DNA of 64,000 nucleotides, taken from Pocillopora verrucosa (Eukaryota; Cnidaria; Anthozoa; Scleractinia; Pocilloporidae). The notes below the pieces were generated by a model. That model saw nothing but the letters and a program-made list of their open reading frames with translations. It was not told where the DNA came from and did no database searches. Shown in pieces: positions 45,212 to 57,816 of the stretch; the first letter of the stretch is position 1, and each line of letters begins with the position of its first letter. The translations under genes were made by a program, and so were the position numbers. The stretch is from NCBI RefSeq assembly GCF_036669915.1, contig NC_089314.1, positions 4,112,120 to 4,176,119 on the forward strand, given 5' to 3'.

Positions 45212-47087
45212 ACTACATTGGTCAGTGATCAAAACTCTTGTAGAGCCTAAAATCATAAATCGCGTGATGTGAATTCCTATTATTAGTGAATATACCATAT
45301 GCATGGCATAGTACTAAAATAGATACCAAAGCTGTTAGTTAGCCAGTTATTTGGAAAATATTTCATTCATTTATTTATTCACCTATTTCCTCAGCTTTTT
45401 GATAAAATAGGATAAAATAAGAGGTAAATTTTAGGTGACCGGTGTTTGCCATAAAGTTAACATAGCTCATGGCAATGTTGCATTTGAAGAGCCGTGAACT
45501 GCATTGGTCAGTGATCAAAACTCTTGCAGAGCCTAAAATCATAACTCGCGTGATGTAAATTCCTAATATTAGTGAATGTACCATATGCATGCCTTAGTAC
45601 TAAAATAGATACAAAAATATGAGTAGATATTTCGTTGAAACGCTTCTTTTGGCCAGTTATTTGGAAAACACGTCATTTATTTACTCACCTATTTACTCAG
45701 TTGTTTGATGAAACATATTGAAATAAGATGTTAACTTTTAAGTGACCGGCGTCTGCCATAAAGTTAAGACAATTACTTGTTTGATTGTAAGCAGTCTTAA
45801 CAACGTAAAACTTTTCTTCTCTGTTCTAATTCATTCTTGACACTTGAGAAGAAGTTTCGAGGGCCTTTCGAGATCTTTCAAGATCCCAAAGAAATTTCAG
45901 ACATTGAGAGGCTGACAAGACGAGCGCTAATACTTTGAATGTGCGCCTATGAAAGCCTTTTAGAATGATAATCGCATATGCCCTGTCGCATATTATAAGT
46001 TGCGATTATGAGAAAAGCCTGCATGTCCTTAATAAGCCACCGTGTTCTACCGCTTTTGCAACCTCCTAAAATATTTAGGGTGTTTCTGTACAGTTTTCTT
46101 GGAGTCCATATTACTTGACATCGAAAAACATCGCATGTCCCATAAGGGCCACAATAGAAGAAAGATATAGGTAGGTTCTTTACAAATCTGATGTATGCTT
46201 GCAGTAGTCTAGAAAATTCCAGAATAAAAGTTACAGAATCTGGAAATTCTGCTATTGACATCGTAATTTTAGAACTAGGGTATGTGCTACAGACGGATGG
46301 GGGTGGGGGAGGGCTATGACAAGGTTTGATGTATTAAACTGTTAGAGCGGAAGTTTAGCTGTTGGCTGGCCTACATTTGTAATGTTGGCTGTTATGCAGA
46401 CCCCCTCCCCCCTCCCCCCCTCCGGCTCCCCTCCTCCGTGGTGGACCTTGCATTACATCTCTCCTGTATTATGTTTCTTGAAAACTACATTATCCAAGCC
46501 CGAGATGAAGAATCTTTTCATGTATGTTTTCGATGCAAATCCTCAGACTCAAGATAGAGCACTTTTCGATTCAGTATAGCAAAAGCGTGAAAAACAAACC
46601 TGTAAAAGGAAAGACCAAAAATTGCCAAAAGAATTCAGAGTAAAATTAGGCTGCGGGCTTCCCAAATAACAAAACCCACCAAGAGCTGTCTTCAACCAGT
46701 AAGGCTGGATAAATACAATAAAAAAGAAACTTAAAAAAACATACGCTCCATTATTTTCTGAAACTTTCCGTGGCAGCAGAATTAAAACGAGCCGAACTGG
46801 AGCTCTTCCCTTCCATTATTTATCTCTTGAATTCACACATCAAAAACTAGAGCGCTCCAAAATAATTAACAGCGACTAGGACTGAAAAAAAAAATAAATC
46901 CAGGGGCACTAGAAAACATATACAAAGGAAGACAAACAGGAGTAAATCAGGACGCCAAACCCCCCGAAAAAGGAAAACGAAATAATCATTGATGGCAAGA
47001 TATGACTTTAACAGAAGCAGATATCTGCAAAGCCCATGTAAAAGCTTAGTGTTGCATGTCTGTGGCATTACGAAATCGTGTATCACC
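45212..47087. repeat. Array spacer with duplicated 3' tail
   Basis: The coding-tail repeat is at about 45,465-45,498, the G-tract at about 46,299-46,313 and the C-tract at about 46,401-46,425, followed by the upstream block. No gene is seen. Confidence 0.65.
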
Positions 47088-47122
47088 ATGAAAGTCATTT
47101 CTCTTTGAGCTAAAAGAATAAG

Positions 47123-48552
47123 ATGGCCTTTTTTCTATTTATCTGTCACTTTTCTTACTCCGGTTGTATGGGTGAGTTGTGTGAAGACTTCAAAAGGTAT
47201 CATCTCTCTTCCATTGCAGTGATACTCGCCTTCCCGTTTGCTTTATTTTCCTGATATCTACCAAGTATTCTTTTAAAAGTGTAACCCAAATATCATTTTC
47301 ATTGATCATATTCATTTCTTTATCAAATACAGGACAAACACTTAACGTTCGATTTGTCTTCACCTATTTTCTTGCTCACAAAGGCTACTATTTGAACATT
47401 ACACCCATTAATCAAGTTAATCACCAATCATCATTGGTATCACTGCAGTATTGTAGTAAATTCTTTTTCCTAATACGCGTTTTTGGCCAGGATGACTGAA
47501 CATTCGCTTAGTTCTTTTTTTCCCTTTTTATGGACCTTAACTTCCTCTCGGTCAATAAGGAAAGGGAGAGAAAGAACGAAACCAATATCCGGCCATCTTG
47601 ATCGAACAAGCTTTGTCAATAAAGGATTTATTATTTAGCAAACGATTTCGCTTCATTTTAAAAGAATTACGAATTAAGAATGATATTGTTTTACCTCGAA
47701 GGTCGTGTTTGTAGCACAATAAACTCATGAGAGTCGTTTATGTTTTCTTTGTTTTGTCTGTCCCCTGCCAATCTTTGCGACTCCACCGCCGGGTAGCCGA
47801 TTCGAACTCAGGATTCGATTCATATTCTCCAAAGGAGCTGCCAGCGATATAACGCATGATTTCATGTATTGTATTTTGCTGTAGTCTTATCTCCTTCGAT
47901 ACGCGCTAAGTACGAATTAAGTAAGAGAAGAACGTTATTCTCCTACCATGGCGAAATAGAAATTATCTCGGAAGTGAAAATTCAATTTGACGGGACGACT
48001 TGAAAATTTTTTACAGTGGCTAAGAACACGTTGAAAATTCGTCAGATGAAACGTTCTTACGACAAATTCAATAAAATTGATTTAGAGCTCTGTATATGAA
48101 TATGAAAGAGGAGGGTCTTGAATAATCCAATATATTTAGTATTGTTTGCTTTTTGTTTTGTTTTGTTTCAGGTTTACCTCAAAAAATCTCTACGATGATA
48201 CCTGGAAACACGTGTGTCTCACCTGGGAAAACACTCAAGGAGAAACGAAACTCTATAGAGATGGCCAATTTACCGGACAGCTAACGAATAATACATGCCA
48301 CCAAGAATTATGCACTTAAAGCTAGCGGCTTCCTGGGGCTTGGACAAGGGCAAGACTCTATTGGCGGAGATTTTGATCGTCCGCAAACTCTTTATAGCCG
48401 ATTGGCAAGTGTCAGCATGTGGAATAAAGTTCTTTCCGAAAGCGACATTGCCGCTCAGTACACAAATGCAACGTACCTCGTGGTTATGTTTTTAAAAAAT
48501 CAATCAAAAAATCAAAAACCTTAATCGTGGCAATGTCACAGTTAAATGACCG
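47123..48552 (+). pseudogene. Decayed family member, same lesions as 9601-11034
   Basis: The signal exon relic is 47123-47196, the PAN relic 47333-47455 and the last-exon relic 48172-48552. A complete uORF (47088-47108) still precedes the dead first exon. A foldback repeat lies at about 47,499-47,647. The last-exon relic is closer to the 9601-11034 copy (GGAAACACGTG, GGGGCTTGG) than to 36692-38130. Confidence 0.85.
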
Positions 48553-49364
48553 TGGACTGCATTGGTCAGTGATCAAAACTCTTGGAGAGCCTAAAATCAT
48601 AACTCGCGTGATGTAAATACCTAATATTAGTGAATGTACCATATGCATGGCATAGTACTAAAATAGATACCAAAATATGAAATGATATTTCGTTCAAACG
48701 CTGCTTATGACCAGTTCTTTAAAATCATTTCATTTATTTATTCACCTATTTACTCAGTAAAATGTTTGCAGTAGTCTAGCAAATTCCAGAGTAAAATTTA
48801 CAGAATCTGGAAATTCTGCCGTTGACATCCTAATTTTAGAACCGGGGAATGTGCTATAAATGGGGACGAGGAGGGAGGGCTATGACATGGTTTGATGTAT
48901 TGTATTAAAGGAAAGTTAAAAAATTGCTAAAAGAAATAAAAAAAAAAACACCCAGCGCTGTCTGCAAGCAATAAAGCTAGATAAGTACAAAAAAAAAATT
49001 AAATAAATAGACGCTCCATTATTTCCTGAAACTTTCCGTAACAGCAGAATTGGAACGAGCTGATTTCAATAACTGAAACTCTTCTGTACCATTATTTATC
49101 TCCTGAATTTACAAACAAAAGGTAGAGCGCTCTAAAACCATAGCAACTGGGAAAAAGAAAGATAACGAAACCAAGGGGCGCTAGAAAACATTTACAGAGG
49201 AAGACAAACAAGAGCAAAACAGGAAACCAAACCCCCTAAAAAGAAAAACAAAATAATAATTGATAACAAGATATCGTGTCATTAACTGTTAAAGCAGATG
49301 TTTGCAAAGCCCATGGAAAAGCTTAATGTTGCGTGTTCGTGGCATTGCGAAATTGATTATCACC
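48553..49364. repeat. Array spacer
   Basis: Homologous to 11,035-11,842. No gene is seen. Confidence 0.6.
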
Positions 49365-49404
49365 ATGAAGATCACTCGTCTTTGAGCTTCAAGAATAAGA
49401 TGGC
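49365..49404 (+). pseudogene. Orphan first-exon remnant
   Basis: The uORF (MKITRL-stop, 49365-49385) and the main ATG at 49400 are followed immediately by spacer sequence (GCAGAATTAAAACGAGC). It is the same scar type as 11,843-11,880, with the ATG kept. Confidence 0.65.
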
Positions 49405-49711
49405 AGAATTAAAACGAGCTGAACTGGAGCTCTACTGGTCCATTATTTCTCTCCTGAATTTACAAATCAAAAGCTAGAGCGCTAATTGAATTAACAGCAA
49501 CTAGAAAGAAAAATAAAGAAACCCAGGGGCGCTAGAAAACATTTCCAGAGGAAGACAAACAGGAGCAAATCAGGAGGCCAAACGCCTGAAAAAGAAAACA
49601 AATTAATAACTGATGACAAGATATCATGTCATTAACCGAAGCAGATGTTTGCAAAGCCCATGTAAAAGCTTAATGTTGCGTGTCTGTGGCATTACGTAAT
49701 CGTGTACCAAC

Positions 49712-49732
49712 ATGAAGGTCATTTCTCTTTGA
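49712..49732 (+). promoter_or_regulatory. Upstream ORF (MKVISL-stop)
   Basis: Intact uORF 14 nt before the start codon of the broken 49747-55245 copy. Confidence 0.45.
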
Positions 49733-52700
49733 GCTACAAGAATAAGATGGCTTCTTTCTATTTATCTGCCAACTTTCTTGCTCTGGTTGTATCGGCGAGT
49801 TCTATGAAGCCTTTTTTAAGGTGTTCCTTTTTGCTTTATTTTCCTGATATCTACATCTTCTTTTAAAGAAAGTATAAGTCGAAACCATTTTAATTCGTCA
49901 TATTCATTTCTTTATCAAAACACAGGACAAACGCCAAACGTTAAGTTTGTCTTCGCCAACTTCCGTGCTCACAAAGGCTACCATTTGAACGTTACAACTG
50001 TTGGTACAGAACTGGTCCAACGCTCCTCTGAGTGCGCGCTCAAGTGTCTGGAGAGCGATCCTTGTTTGTCCTTCAACCTTGCAGATTTGGATGATAACAT
50101 TGACAATCTGCTATGTGAACTGCTTCCATCTGACCATTACATCCATTCAGACAAGTTCATCACCAACCATCTTTGGTATCACTACAGTGTTGCGGTAAAA
50201 TTATTTTTCTTTTTCTACTTTATCCTATTATCACGTATTATTATTATTATTATTGTTATTTCATCCTGATAATAACTAAAATCGGTTGCAATCGTTTGAG
50301 AAAATTTTATTTGACTGTTCAACATTAATAAATCTCTCTATGGCTTTATCTTTACTTTTTTATTCGTCGCAAGCCATTTTTAAGTCGTTTTATCGATCCG
50401 TTATCGAAGTTTGTTTAACTGGATTTTATCAAGGGAGTAAGTAATTAATTTTCTCGGTTTTAGTCTCCTTGCTCGAAGTTGCCCTGTCAAAACAATGGAA
50501 CTTGTGTACCTCTGTACCGGACAAACAGTTACAAGTGTCGCTGTACGAAAGCATACACAGGAAGCCACTGCGAAAAAGGTAAAGTTCTGTTTTCTAAAAT
50601 AATAATTCCAAAATTTTTTCGCGCGCGTGCTTGTCGTATCTGGTTCCCACTGAGCCATCATCCGTCGTCATTTTACTTCACACTGACTTGTTTTTGCAAA
50701 CAGAAGTTTTCCCATTTTAATTCTTTTTACATCAGTTGATAATGACTGCAGCTGTTCATCAGGACCAGAAGGAAAACAGAGATGCAAAATAGGTCAGTTA
50801 GTACTCCACCTTGAATTAAGATAGCTTGAAACAGTTCTCCGACACACCTATACCGAAAGCGCTAGGAAAGCGACTTTCCCTTTACGAAGTCCAACGAAGT
50901 TCACACCTGTTCACAATATGTTTAAAGTTTGAAGTAATGGGTGTTTCAAGGCAACCACAATTGATATGCTAATACATGGGGAAATCCCGTTACACAGCTT
51001 TTTGTGTCGATCTCGTAAAATCTTCCATAGACTTAAGAAGTTATCTTTTTGAGCTAGACCTCGCTGTTGAGTGAATCTCATCACATTAAATTCAGCCGTT
51101 TAAAAATCATGACTCCGTCGAATTAACCCTTTACAATAAAAGCAAGCTCCAAATCAAGTTTTACTTAATATATCACAATAATCTTACATCTCACAAATTT
51201 TCAATGGGATCGGAGCTATTGTGTTAAATTTAAACCATTTCCTCGTATCGACAAGAAACCACAAACTAGCCAATTAGGAGTACTTTTTTCATCATTACAT
51301 CTCTTGTTCACTAATTTACATAGTTTTGTTCTGTTTTGTTTCGGAAATGGTTCTATAAAATTTGTCCTAATTTTGCTTTCTCGAAATACAGACGTGTCCA
51401 TTACATCCGAATCAAGAATGACTTTTCAACTTCGAGAGCCGAGAACGAAGGCCAACTGTGTTTGTAGCACAATAAACCCACGACAGTCGTTTATGTTTTC
51501 TTTGTTTTGTCTGTCCTCTAACGATTTTTGCGACTCCACCGCCGGCAATTTCCAATAATTGCAAACTCTGTCAGTTCGCTCGGGTAGTCAATTCGGACAC
51601 AGGATTCGCTTCATATTGACCACGGGCGCTGCCAGCGATATAACACATGATTTCATGTATTGTATTTTACTGTAGTTTTATCTCCTTCGTTAGGCGCTTA
51701 GTGCGAATTAAGTAACAGAAGTTTGTTATTATCCTACTATGGTGAAATAGAAATTATCTCGGAAGTGAAAATTCGATTTGACGGCATGGTTTGAAAAATT
51801 TTTACAATGGCTTAGAACACGTTAAAAATTCGTCACGTTACTGCGACAAATTAAATGAACTTGATTTAGAGCTCGGTATATGAATAATTTCGCGTAGAAG
51901 CTGAAAAATTAAGAGTCATTTTAGAAGGGCTTGATTTAATTTCTTGATATATTTTCTCAAATGCGATCATGTGGCCCAAAAAAGCATTTTCCTGAGCTTG
52001 AGGAAAAAAATCTATCGAAGATCAACCTAAAAACCTCTTTCACGGTATTTCCCCATAACATACGCATGTCAATAATGATTGCCATGACACCCGCTACTTT
52101 AAACTTTAAACCGTTGGTGAACACATGTGTGAAATTCGTTCGACTGCGAAAAGGGAAATTCTGTTTTGAGCGCTATGAATGCAGTCGGTAGGTGTCTAGG
52201 AAAACCGTATATAGACCTTCCACTCGGATGAAACTGAATTTACCTATGCTGACAGAGCCAGCACGGCAGTCATAAGCCGTGCATGCGCAAGGGATCAGTT
52301 TTTGCCGGGTGCGAGTCAATTTCCCACGCAAAGGCCAAAAGGAACACATAAAATACAATCGCTGACGCGCACAATATGCGGAAAAGCTTAGTGAAACTGC
52401 CATAGAAATCTATAGAAAGATACAAAAGTGGGGAAGAGAGAAACTCAAGACTTTTTCGAACACAAAAAATTATCTAATCATGGGAAAGGGGGAAGTTTCT
52501 AAAGAGACTGTGGAGCTGCGTCGCTGGGAGAGTACAACAGGGTAATTTGGTATTATCCACTGAGTTGATAACGTAAACTGGCCGACCGATAAGAGTTTCA
52601 AAGCTGACGTAGGAGCGTTGGCCCTTCGTCAGAGGGGAGGGCTAAACTCTTAAAAGTGGCCAATTTTTACCTCACTTAATCATGAGTTTCCAGTTAATTC

Positions 52701-54385
52701 ACTATTTTGATTTGAGCTTTATCAAAACACGTTATACATTTAAACTTACAATTTTGTTTGGTGGTTTTTTGTCAATTTGTCTGCCAGACAAACTGATTCT
52801 GACAACTTGAGAGAACGTTACCCGACCAATACAACAGTCGCACTTGCGCAGACGTTTGGCCGCTGTGTTGACGGAGCCCCTCTCTGGTAAAGTACAGGCA
52901 AAAATCCCGTTTTCATTTCTCCAAGCTACGTCTGAGAGGACGAATACTACCAAAATCGGATTGACTTTCGCGTGAACGGTGTTTGGTAACAAATTTTCGG
53001 TATTTCAACTTATTTTAATTTACAAACTCCGTTCAACTACCTTCTCAGCAGTAAAGCTGGTGGAAAGACACTCGAGAACATTAACGGCGGTGGCAGGTTG
53101 AAAGCAAAACTCAGACAAAACAGCCAGCCTTGCAAACGTATCATTTTTAGAAAAAAAACTTCATATATAACACGCGTTGTCATTGGTAAAAAGAACGTGC
53201 TCTATCAGAGTACAAAACACGGAGATGAGCAAAGCTCTCGCGCCATCTCCCAATTTTTATTATGCCCGACCATATTCCGGACTTCACTCTTGCTTTTTTT
53301 TGTTAATTGGAAGGGAAATTTCGGAACAAGCCAGCCGGTAAGTGGCAACAGAAGAGCCAGATAAAGGTTTGTAAACATGCCAAGTGCCGTAATTGACGTT
53401 ATTATAACGTGAGACGAAAATCCTGGAAGCGGAACGAAATAAATTGTCCGAGTTTTGAAGGTTTTCACGTAAACTTACGTACGATAATAAATATTAATCA
53501 CAACTAACACTCGTACAGTATAAATAGTTTCGTATTCACAAAGTTTCTGTAGTTTCGTCCTTATAGAAGTGGGGAGAAACATTCGACTAAGTCTTGTGTT
53601 TCTAGCCGCCTCCTGCGTGCTTTACAACAGAACAGAGCGCTAGCACAGTGAAAGCTTCTCCATTTGTTAATTCATTTGGTACAACTATCAGATGATTATA
53701 GGGATGTGTAGCTTGCTCACAAACACTATAAAGTCGAGGTGTAGTAACGAAGGTAAAACTCGACACAAACGCGCGCGCGTACACACACGCACACACACAC
53801 CCAAACACAAAAGAGGTGAATGGGCTAAGAGACGCGTCCGACATTCTATTCACTAGTAACTTCGTGTTTTGACTTCTTCACCCTATGCAATAACCATGGC
53901 ATCTATGCGACGATCTTCATATTTTACATTGTTAATAATTAATTACATTATGGCCTTAGATAGTTGATGAGAGCGCAGCGAGAACCAGCTACCAACTAAG
54001 TCAGTTGAATAATTTCTTACTCGAACCACAATAAGTTATTATACAGAAAATGGTACGATCGACTTCTTCCTAACGCTTGGAGAGAGAAAGTTACAAGCAA
54101 ACGGAAAGCGTTAAGCTTCTTTCTCTTTTCTTGTCATGACTTAAATACCAAATATGTTAATCTTTGACCAAAACAAATCTAGACGCATTTCCTTGCGCTC
54201 TCCAAATAACTATTCGGGTCCTTTTTTTTTGTAATGGGATTTAGATCACTATGCTCAATGGGGCTCAAGAGTCGTCTTTCAAGTGACGAGGACTCGCTTT
54301 TTCACGGTTCTACCCCTAAAAGGATGGGGTTTCTTGACCGACTCGGCTTTCAAAATAGTAGCTCAGATGATACTTTGATTTAAAC

Positions 54386-54539
54386 ATCTTATAAGAGAGA
54401 AAGATCCTTTTCGTCTTGTCGCGAGCGTGGGACAAAGAAAAAAATTCTAAGTTCCCATAAGGAATCGAACCTCAGACCTTCGGATTCCGCGCTCTGAGCC
54501 ACAGAGATTCTACAGTGAGTGAGGTCTCTATTTTATGAG
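54386..54539 (-). mobile_element. tRNA-derived SINE, diverged copy
   Basis: Body about 54396-54529. Box B GGTTCGATTCC is intact and box A reads TGGCTCAGAGCGCGG. The target repeats have diverged (ATCTTATAAG and ATTTTATGAG). Confidence 0.7.
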
Positions 54540-54781
54540 TAATTGCATGAATAAGAAATTGACTGAATGAATGAAAACACTGAGCAAATCGAAGCTTGAA
54601 TGTATGAACGATTAAGTCATTGATAAACGATTGATTGACTGACTGACTGACTGACAGGCCACTTACATATTACTATAAACTGACTGACTACGGATTCACA
54701 GACTGAATAACTCTCTTGACTGACTTGGCGACAATGAGAAAGGGGGGTCTTGAATGATCAAATATATTTAATATTGTTTGC

Positions 54782-54869
54782 TTTTTGTTTTGTCCTGTTT
54801 TTTTTTTTTTGTTTTGTTTTTTTGTTCGTTTGTTTTGTTTATTGTTTTGTTTTGTTTTGTTTTTTTCAG
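54782..54869 (+). repeat. (TTTTG)n tract forming an acceptor polypyrimidine region
   Basis: Repeated TTTTG and TTTGTTT units run directly into the AG of the last exon. Counterparts at 7281-7348, 34395-34451, 44777-44835, 24607-24632 and 10625-10650 vary widely in length. Confidence 0.75.
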
Positions 54870-55470
54870 TTTTACCTCGACAAATCTCTACGATGATACC
54901 TGGCAACACCTGTGTCTAACCTGGGAAAACACTCAAGGGGTAGCGAAACTCTATAAAGATGGTCAATTTACAGAACAGGTAACGAATATTGCCTCCAAGA
55001 ATTACGCACTTAAGGCTGGCGGCTTCCTGGTGCTTGGACAAGAGCAAGACTCTATTGACGGAGGCTTTGATCGTAACCAAACTCTTCATGGCCGATTGGC
55101 AAGTGTCAACATGTGGGATAAAGTTCTGCCCGAAAGCGACATTACCGCTCAGTACACAAATTGCAGCGTACCTTATGGTTCTGTTATTAACTGGTTTGTA
55201 TTCAAAAATGTTACTCGTGGCAATGTTGCAGTTGAAGAGCCGTGAACTACATTGGTCAGTGATCAAAACTCTCGCACAGCCTAAAATCATAACTCGTGTA
55301 AATTCCTAACATTAGTGAATGTACCGTATGCATGGCATAGTACTAAAATAGGTACCAAAACTGTTAGTAAGCCAGTTATTTAGAAAATATTTCATTCCTT
55401 TATTTATTTACCTAGCTATTTACCTAGTTTTTTTATAAAATGACCGGTGATTGCCAAAAAGTTGACACAG

Positions 55471-55502
55471 CTCATGGCAATGTTGCAGTTGAAGAGCCGT
55501 GA
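55471..55502 (+). pseudogene. Duplicated coding tail
   Basis: HGNVAVEEP-stop is repeated downstream of the 55245 stop, followed by a second 3' UTR-type block. Confidence 0.7.
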
Positions 55503-56495
55503 ACTACATTGGTCAGTAATCAACTCTTACAAAGCCTAAAATCATAACTCGTGTGATGTAAATTCCTAATATTAGTGAATGCACCATACACACGGCATAG
55601 CACTAAAACAGATACCAAAATATGAAAAGATATTTCGTTGAAACGTTCCTTTTGGCCAGTTATTTGGAAAACATGTCATTTATTTATTCACTTATTTACT
55701 CAGTTGTCTGATAAAATATATTAAAATAAGAGGTAAGTTTATAGGTTGACTGGTGTTTGCCATAAAGTTAAGACAGTTACTTGTTTTATCGCAAGTAGAC
55801 TTGACAACATAAAACTTTTCCTCTGTTCTAATTTATTCATAACACTTGAGAGGAGATTTAGGGGGCCTTTCAAGATCTTTCAAGATCCCAAGGAAATTTC
55901 AAACATTGAGAGGCTGACAGGACGAGCGCTAATACTTTGAATGTGCGCCTATGAAAGTCTTCTAGAATGGTAATCGCATATGCCCTGTTGCATATGATAA
56001 GTTAATAAGAAAAGCGCGCATGTCCCTATTAAGCCACTGTGCTCTACCGCTTTTTGCAACTTCTTAAAAAATACTTGGAGTGTTTCTGTACATTTTTCTT
56101 AGAGACCATAGCACTTGCCATCGAAAAACATCGCATGTCCTTTAAGGGCCCCGTAGAAGAAAGATATAAGTAGGTTCTATAAGAATCTGACGTATGCTTG
56201 CAGGGGTCTAGAAAATTCCAGAGTAAGATTTGCAGAATCTGGAAACTTTGCTGTTGACATCATAATTTTTTTAGAACTAGGGTGTGTGCTTTAAAGGGAG
56301 TGGGGAGGAGGGCTTTGACAAGGATTGATGTATTAAACTGTTACAGCGAAAGTTTAACTGTTGGCTGGCCCAAATGTTTGATGTTAGCTGTTATGTTGGA
56401 GCACTTTTCGATTGAGCATTGTAAAGCTTTTATAAGGAAAGACCAAAAGTGCCAAAAGAATTCAGAGTAAAATCAGGCTAAGGGCTTCCGAAATA

Positions 56496-56570
56496 ACAAA
56501 TTGCAGCGTACCTAATGGATCTGTATTAAAAAATCTTACTGTTGGCAATGTCACAGTTGAAGAACCGTGA
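56496..56570 (+). pseudogene. Last fragment of the array
   Basis: A short remnant of the last pentraxin exon (ACAAATTGCAGCGTACC through GTTGAAGAACCGTGA) with an internal deletion. It is the most distal piece of the family; nothing related is seen after about 56,650. Confidence 0.7.
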
Positions 56571-57816
56571 ACTAAATTTTTTAGTGATCAAACACTCAAG
56601 ACTCATAACTCACGTCATGTAAAATTCCTTATGTTAGTGTATTTACTATAGGCATGACTGAATCACGTGGTATAAGTACGAGATAGATAACGATACTTAA
56701 ACTGAGAGTACGATAAAATTGAGCTAAGAAAACTCAAGGGACAGAGGTGTATGTTCCTAACCCAGGCCTAGATCTAGAATATGCGATCTCCACTAAAAGT
56801 ATTTATAGTTAGTCCATCTCACGAACAGGTCGGTATGGGGGCTAACATCGATCGTATGCACATAGATAGGAAAGGAACTGGTTTTTTACACGAAGTATTA
56901 TTTAAGTGCCTGACTTTCCAATTTTGAAGCCACTGTTGTTTACGGCGTTCTGGGACAGTTTCAATTTGGACAGTTTGAAATATTGAAAACACGGAAAAGG
57001 ATAAACGGTAACAGCTTTTCTTTTTCAAACAACTCTTGTTCACTGCTTGTATTATTTAAAGCATTAAAACATCTGTCAACGTTTATGAATTTCTTTCCGC
57101 TTTTTTTTAAATTTAATTCACAGGCGCTACTTTATGCAGATAATGAAAGAGAAAGGAAAAGGGGTATAAGGATAAAACTCGACAAAGAATCAAGAGATGA
57201 AAAGAGAAGGATTACTATGCAACTTACAGTCAAACCTGTATTAAGCAGCTACGCACGGGGAATGGTGGGGTGACCGCTAAATAAAGGAAGAAAGAAACTG
57301 GCACACAGTGCACGGGGAATGGTGGGGTGACCGCTAAATAAAGGAAGAAAGAAACTGACACACAATGCGCAGCTGAGTGTGTCACTGATTTTCTTAACAA
57401 ATTTTAATGTGCTTCGTGATCAGTTACTAAACAGAGCCACGGCAACATAGAGTCCATTTATTTTCTACAGTAAAGACGTAAAACATCATTAAAAGTAACG
57501 TCATCTATACTTCTGTCTCCAATAGACCTTAAGAACTAATCAAAACTCGTGTATACAATTCAGCTTATCATGTAAATCTCCATATCCGCACAGCCGTGCT
57601 TCCATAATATGACACGTGCAATTGCATTTTGAGGCAAAGTCTCATTACTCTTCTGCCGCGCGTTCATCTCGCTAAACTTTCCCACAGCTAATTGAAGGTG
57701 GAAGCGAGAAATTGTTACCAGCACACCTATGTCTTCTTCTGCCGGTATTACTGTCAGTCAAAATGACAGTGTAGTGGTCGCTCAATAATAATGAACCTTG
57801 TTTGGAGCACAATTGC
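56571..57816. other. Gene-free boundary region
   Basis: Low-similarity sequence lies between the array and FDPS. A 57-bp unit (CACGGGGAATGGTGGGGTGA...) is repeated twice at 57,254-57,367. On the - strand AATAAA at 57,457-57,462 lies about 355 nt past the FDPS stop and could be its polyadenylation signal. Confidence 0.5.

Larger units (their letters stand above)
49747..55245 (+). pseudogene. Recently broken PAN-EGF-pentraxin gene
   Basis: Relics are 49747-49820 (signal), 49926-50194 (PAN), 50464-50578 (EGF), 50736-50792 (linker) and 54870-55245 (last pentraxin exon). Two lesions matter. The first exon has one extra base near its end (GAAGCCTTTTTTAAG), so splicing to PAN hits TAA within about four codons. 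The first pentraxin exon is also deleted: at about 53,993 the sequence jumps from the pre-exon stretch to post-exon intron. Without that exon the linker (phase 1) and last exon (phase 2) do not join in frame. The remaining exons are intact, with small changes (GQEQDSIDGG for GQEQDSIGGG). It is mosaic: 5' part like 12225-16109, intron like 19294-25011, 3' part like 2042-7724. Confidence 0.8.

Noticed and set aside
44684..45304. Long antisense ORF (206 codons) over the last pentraxin exon, with shorter versions in the sister genes
   Set aside because: It mirrors the coding exon and owes its openness to the codon composition of the sense strand. No domain, start context or exon structure supports it.
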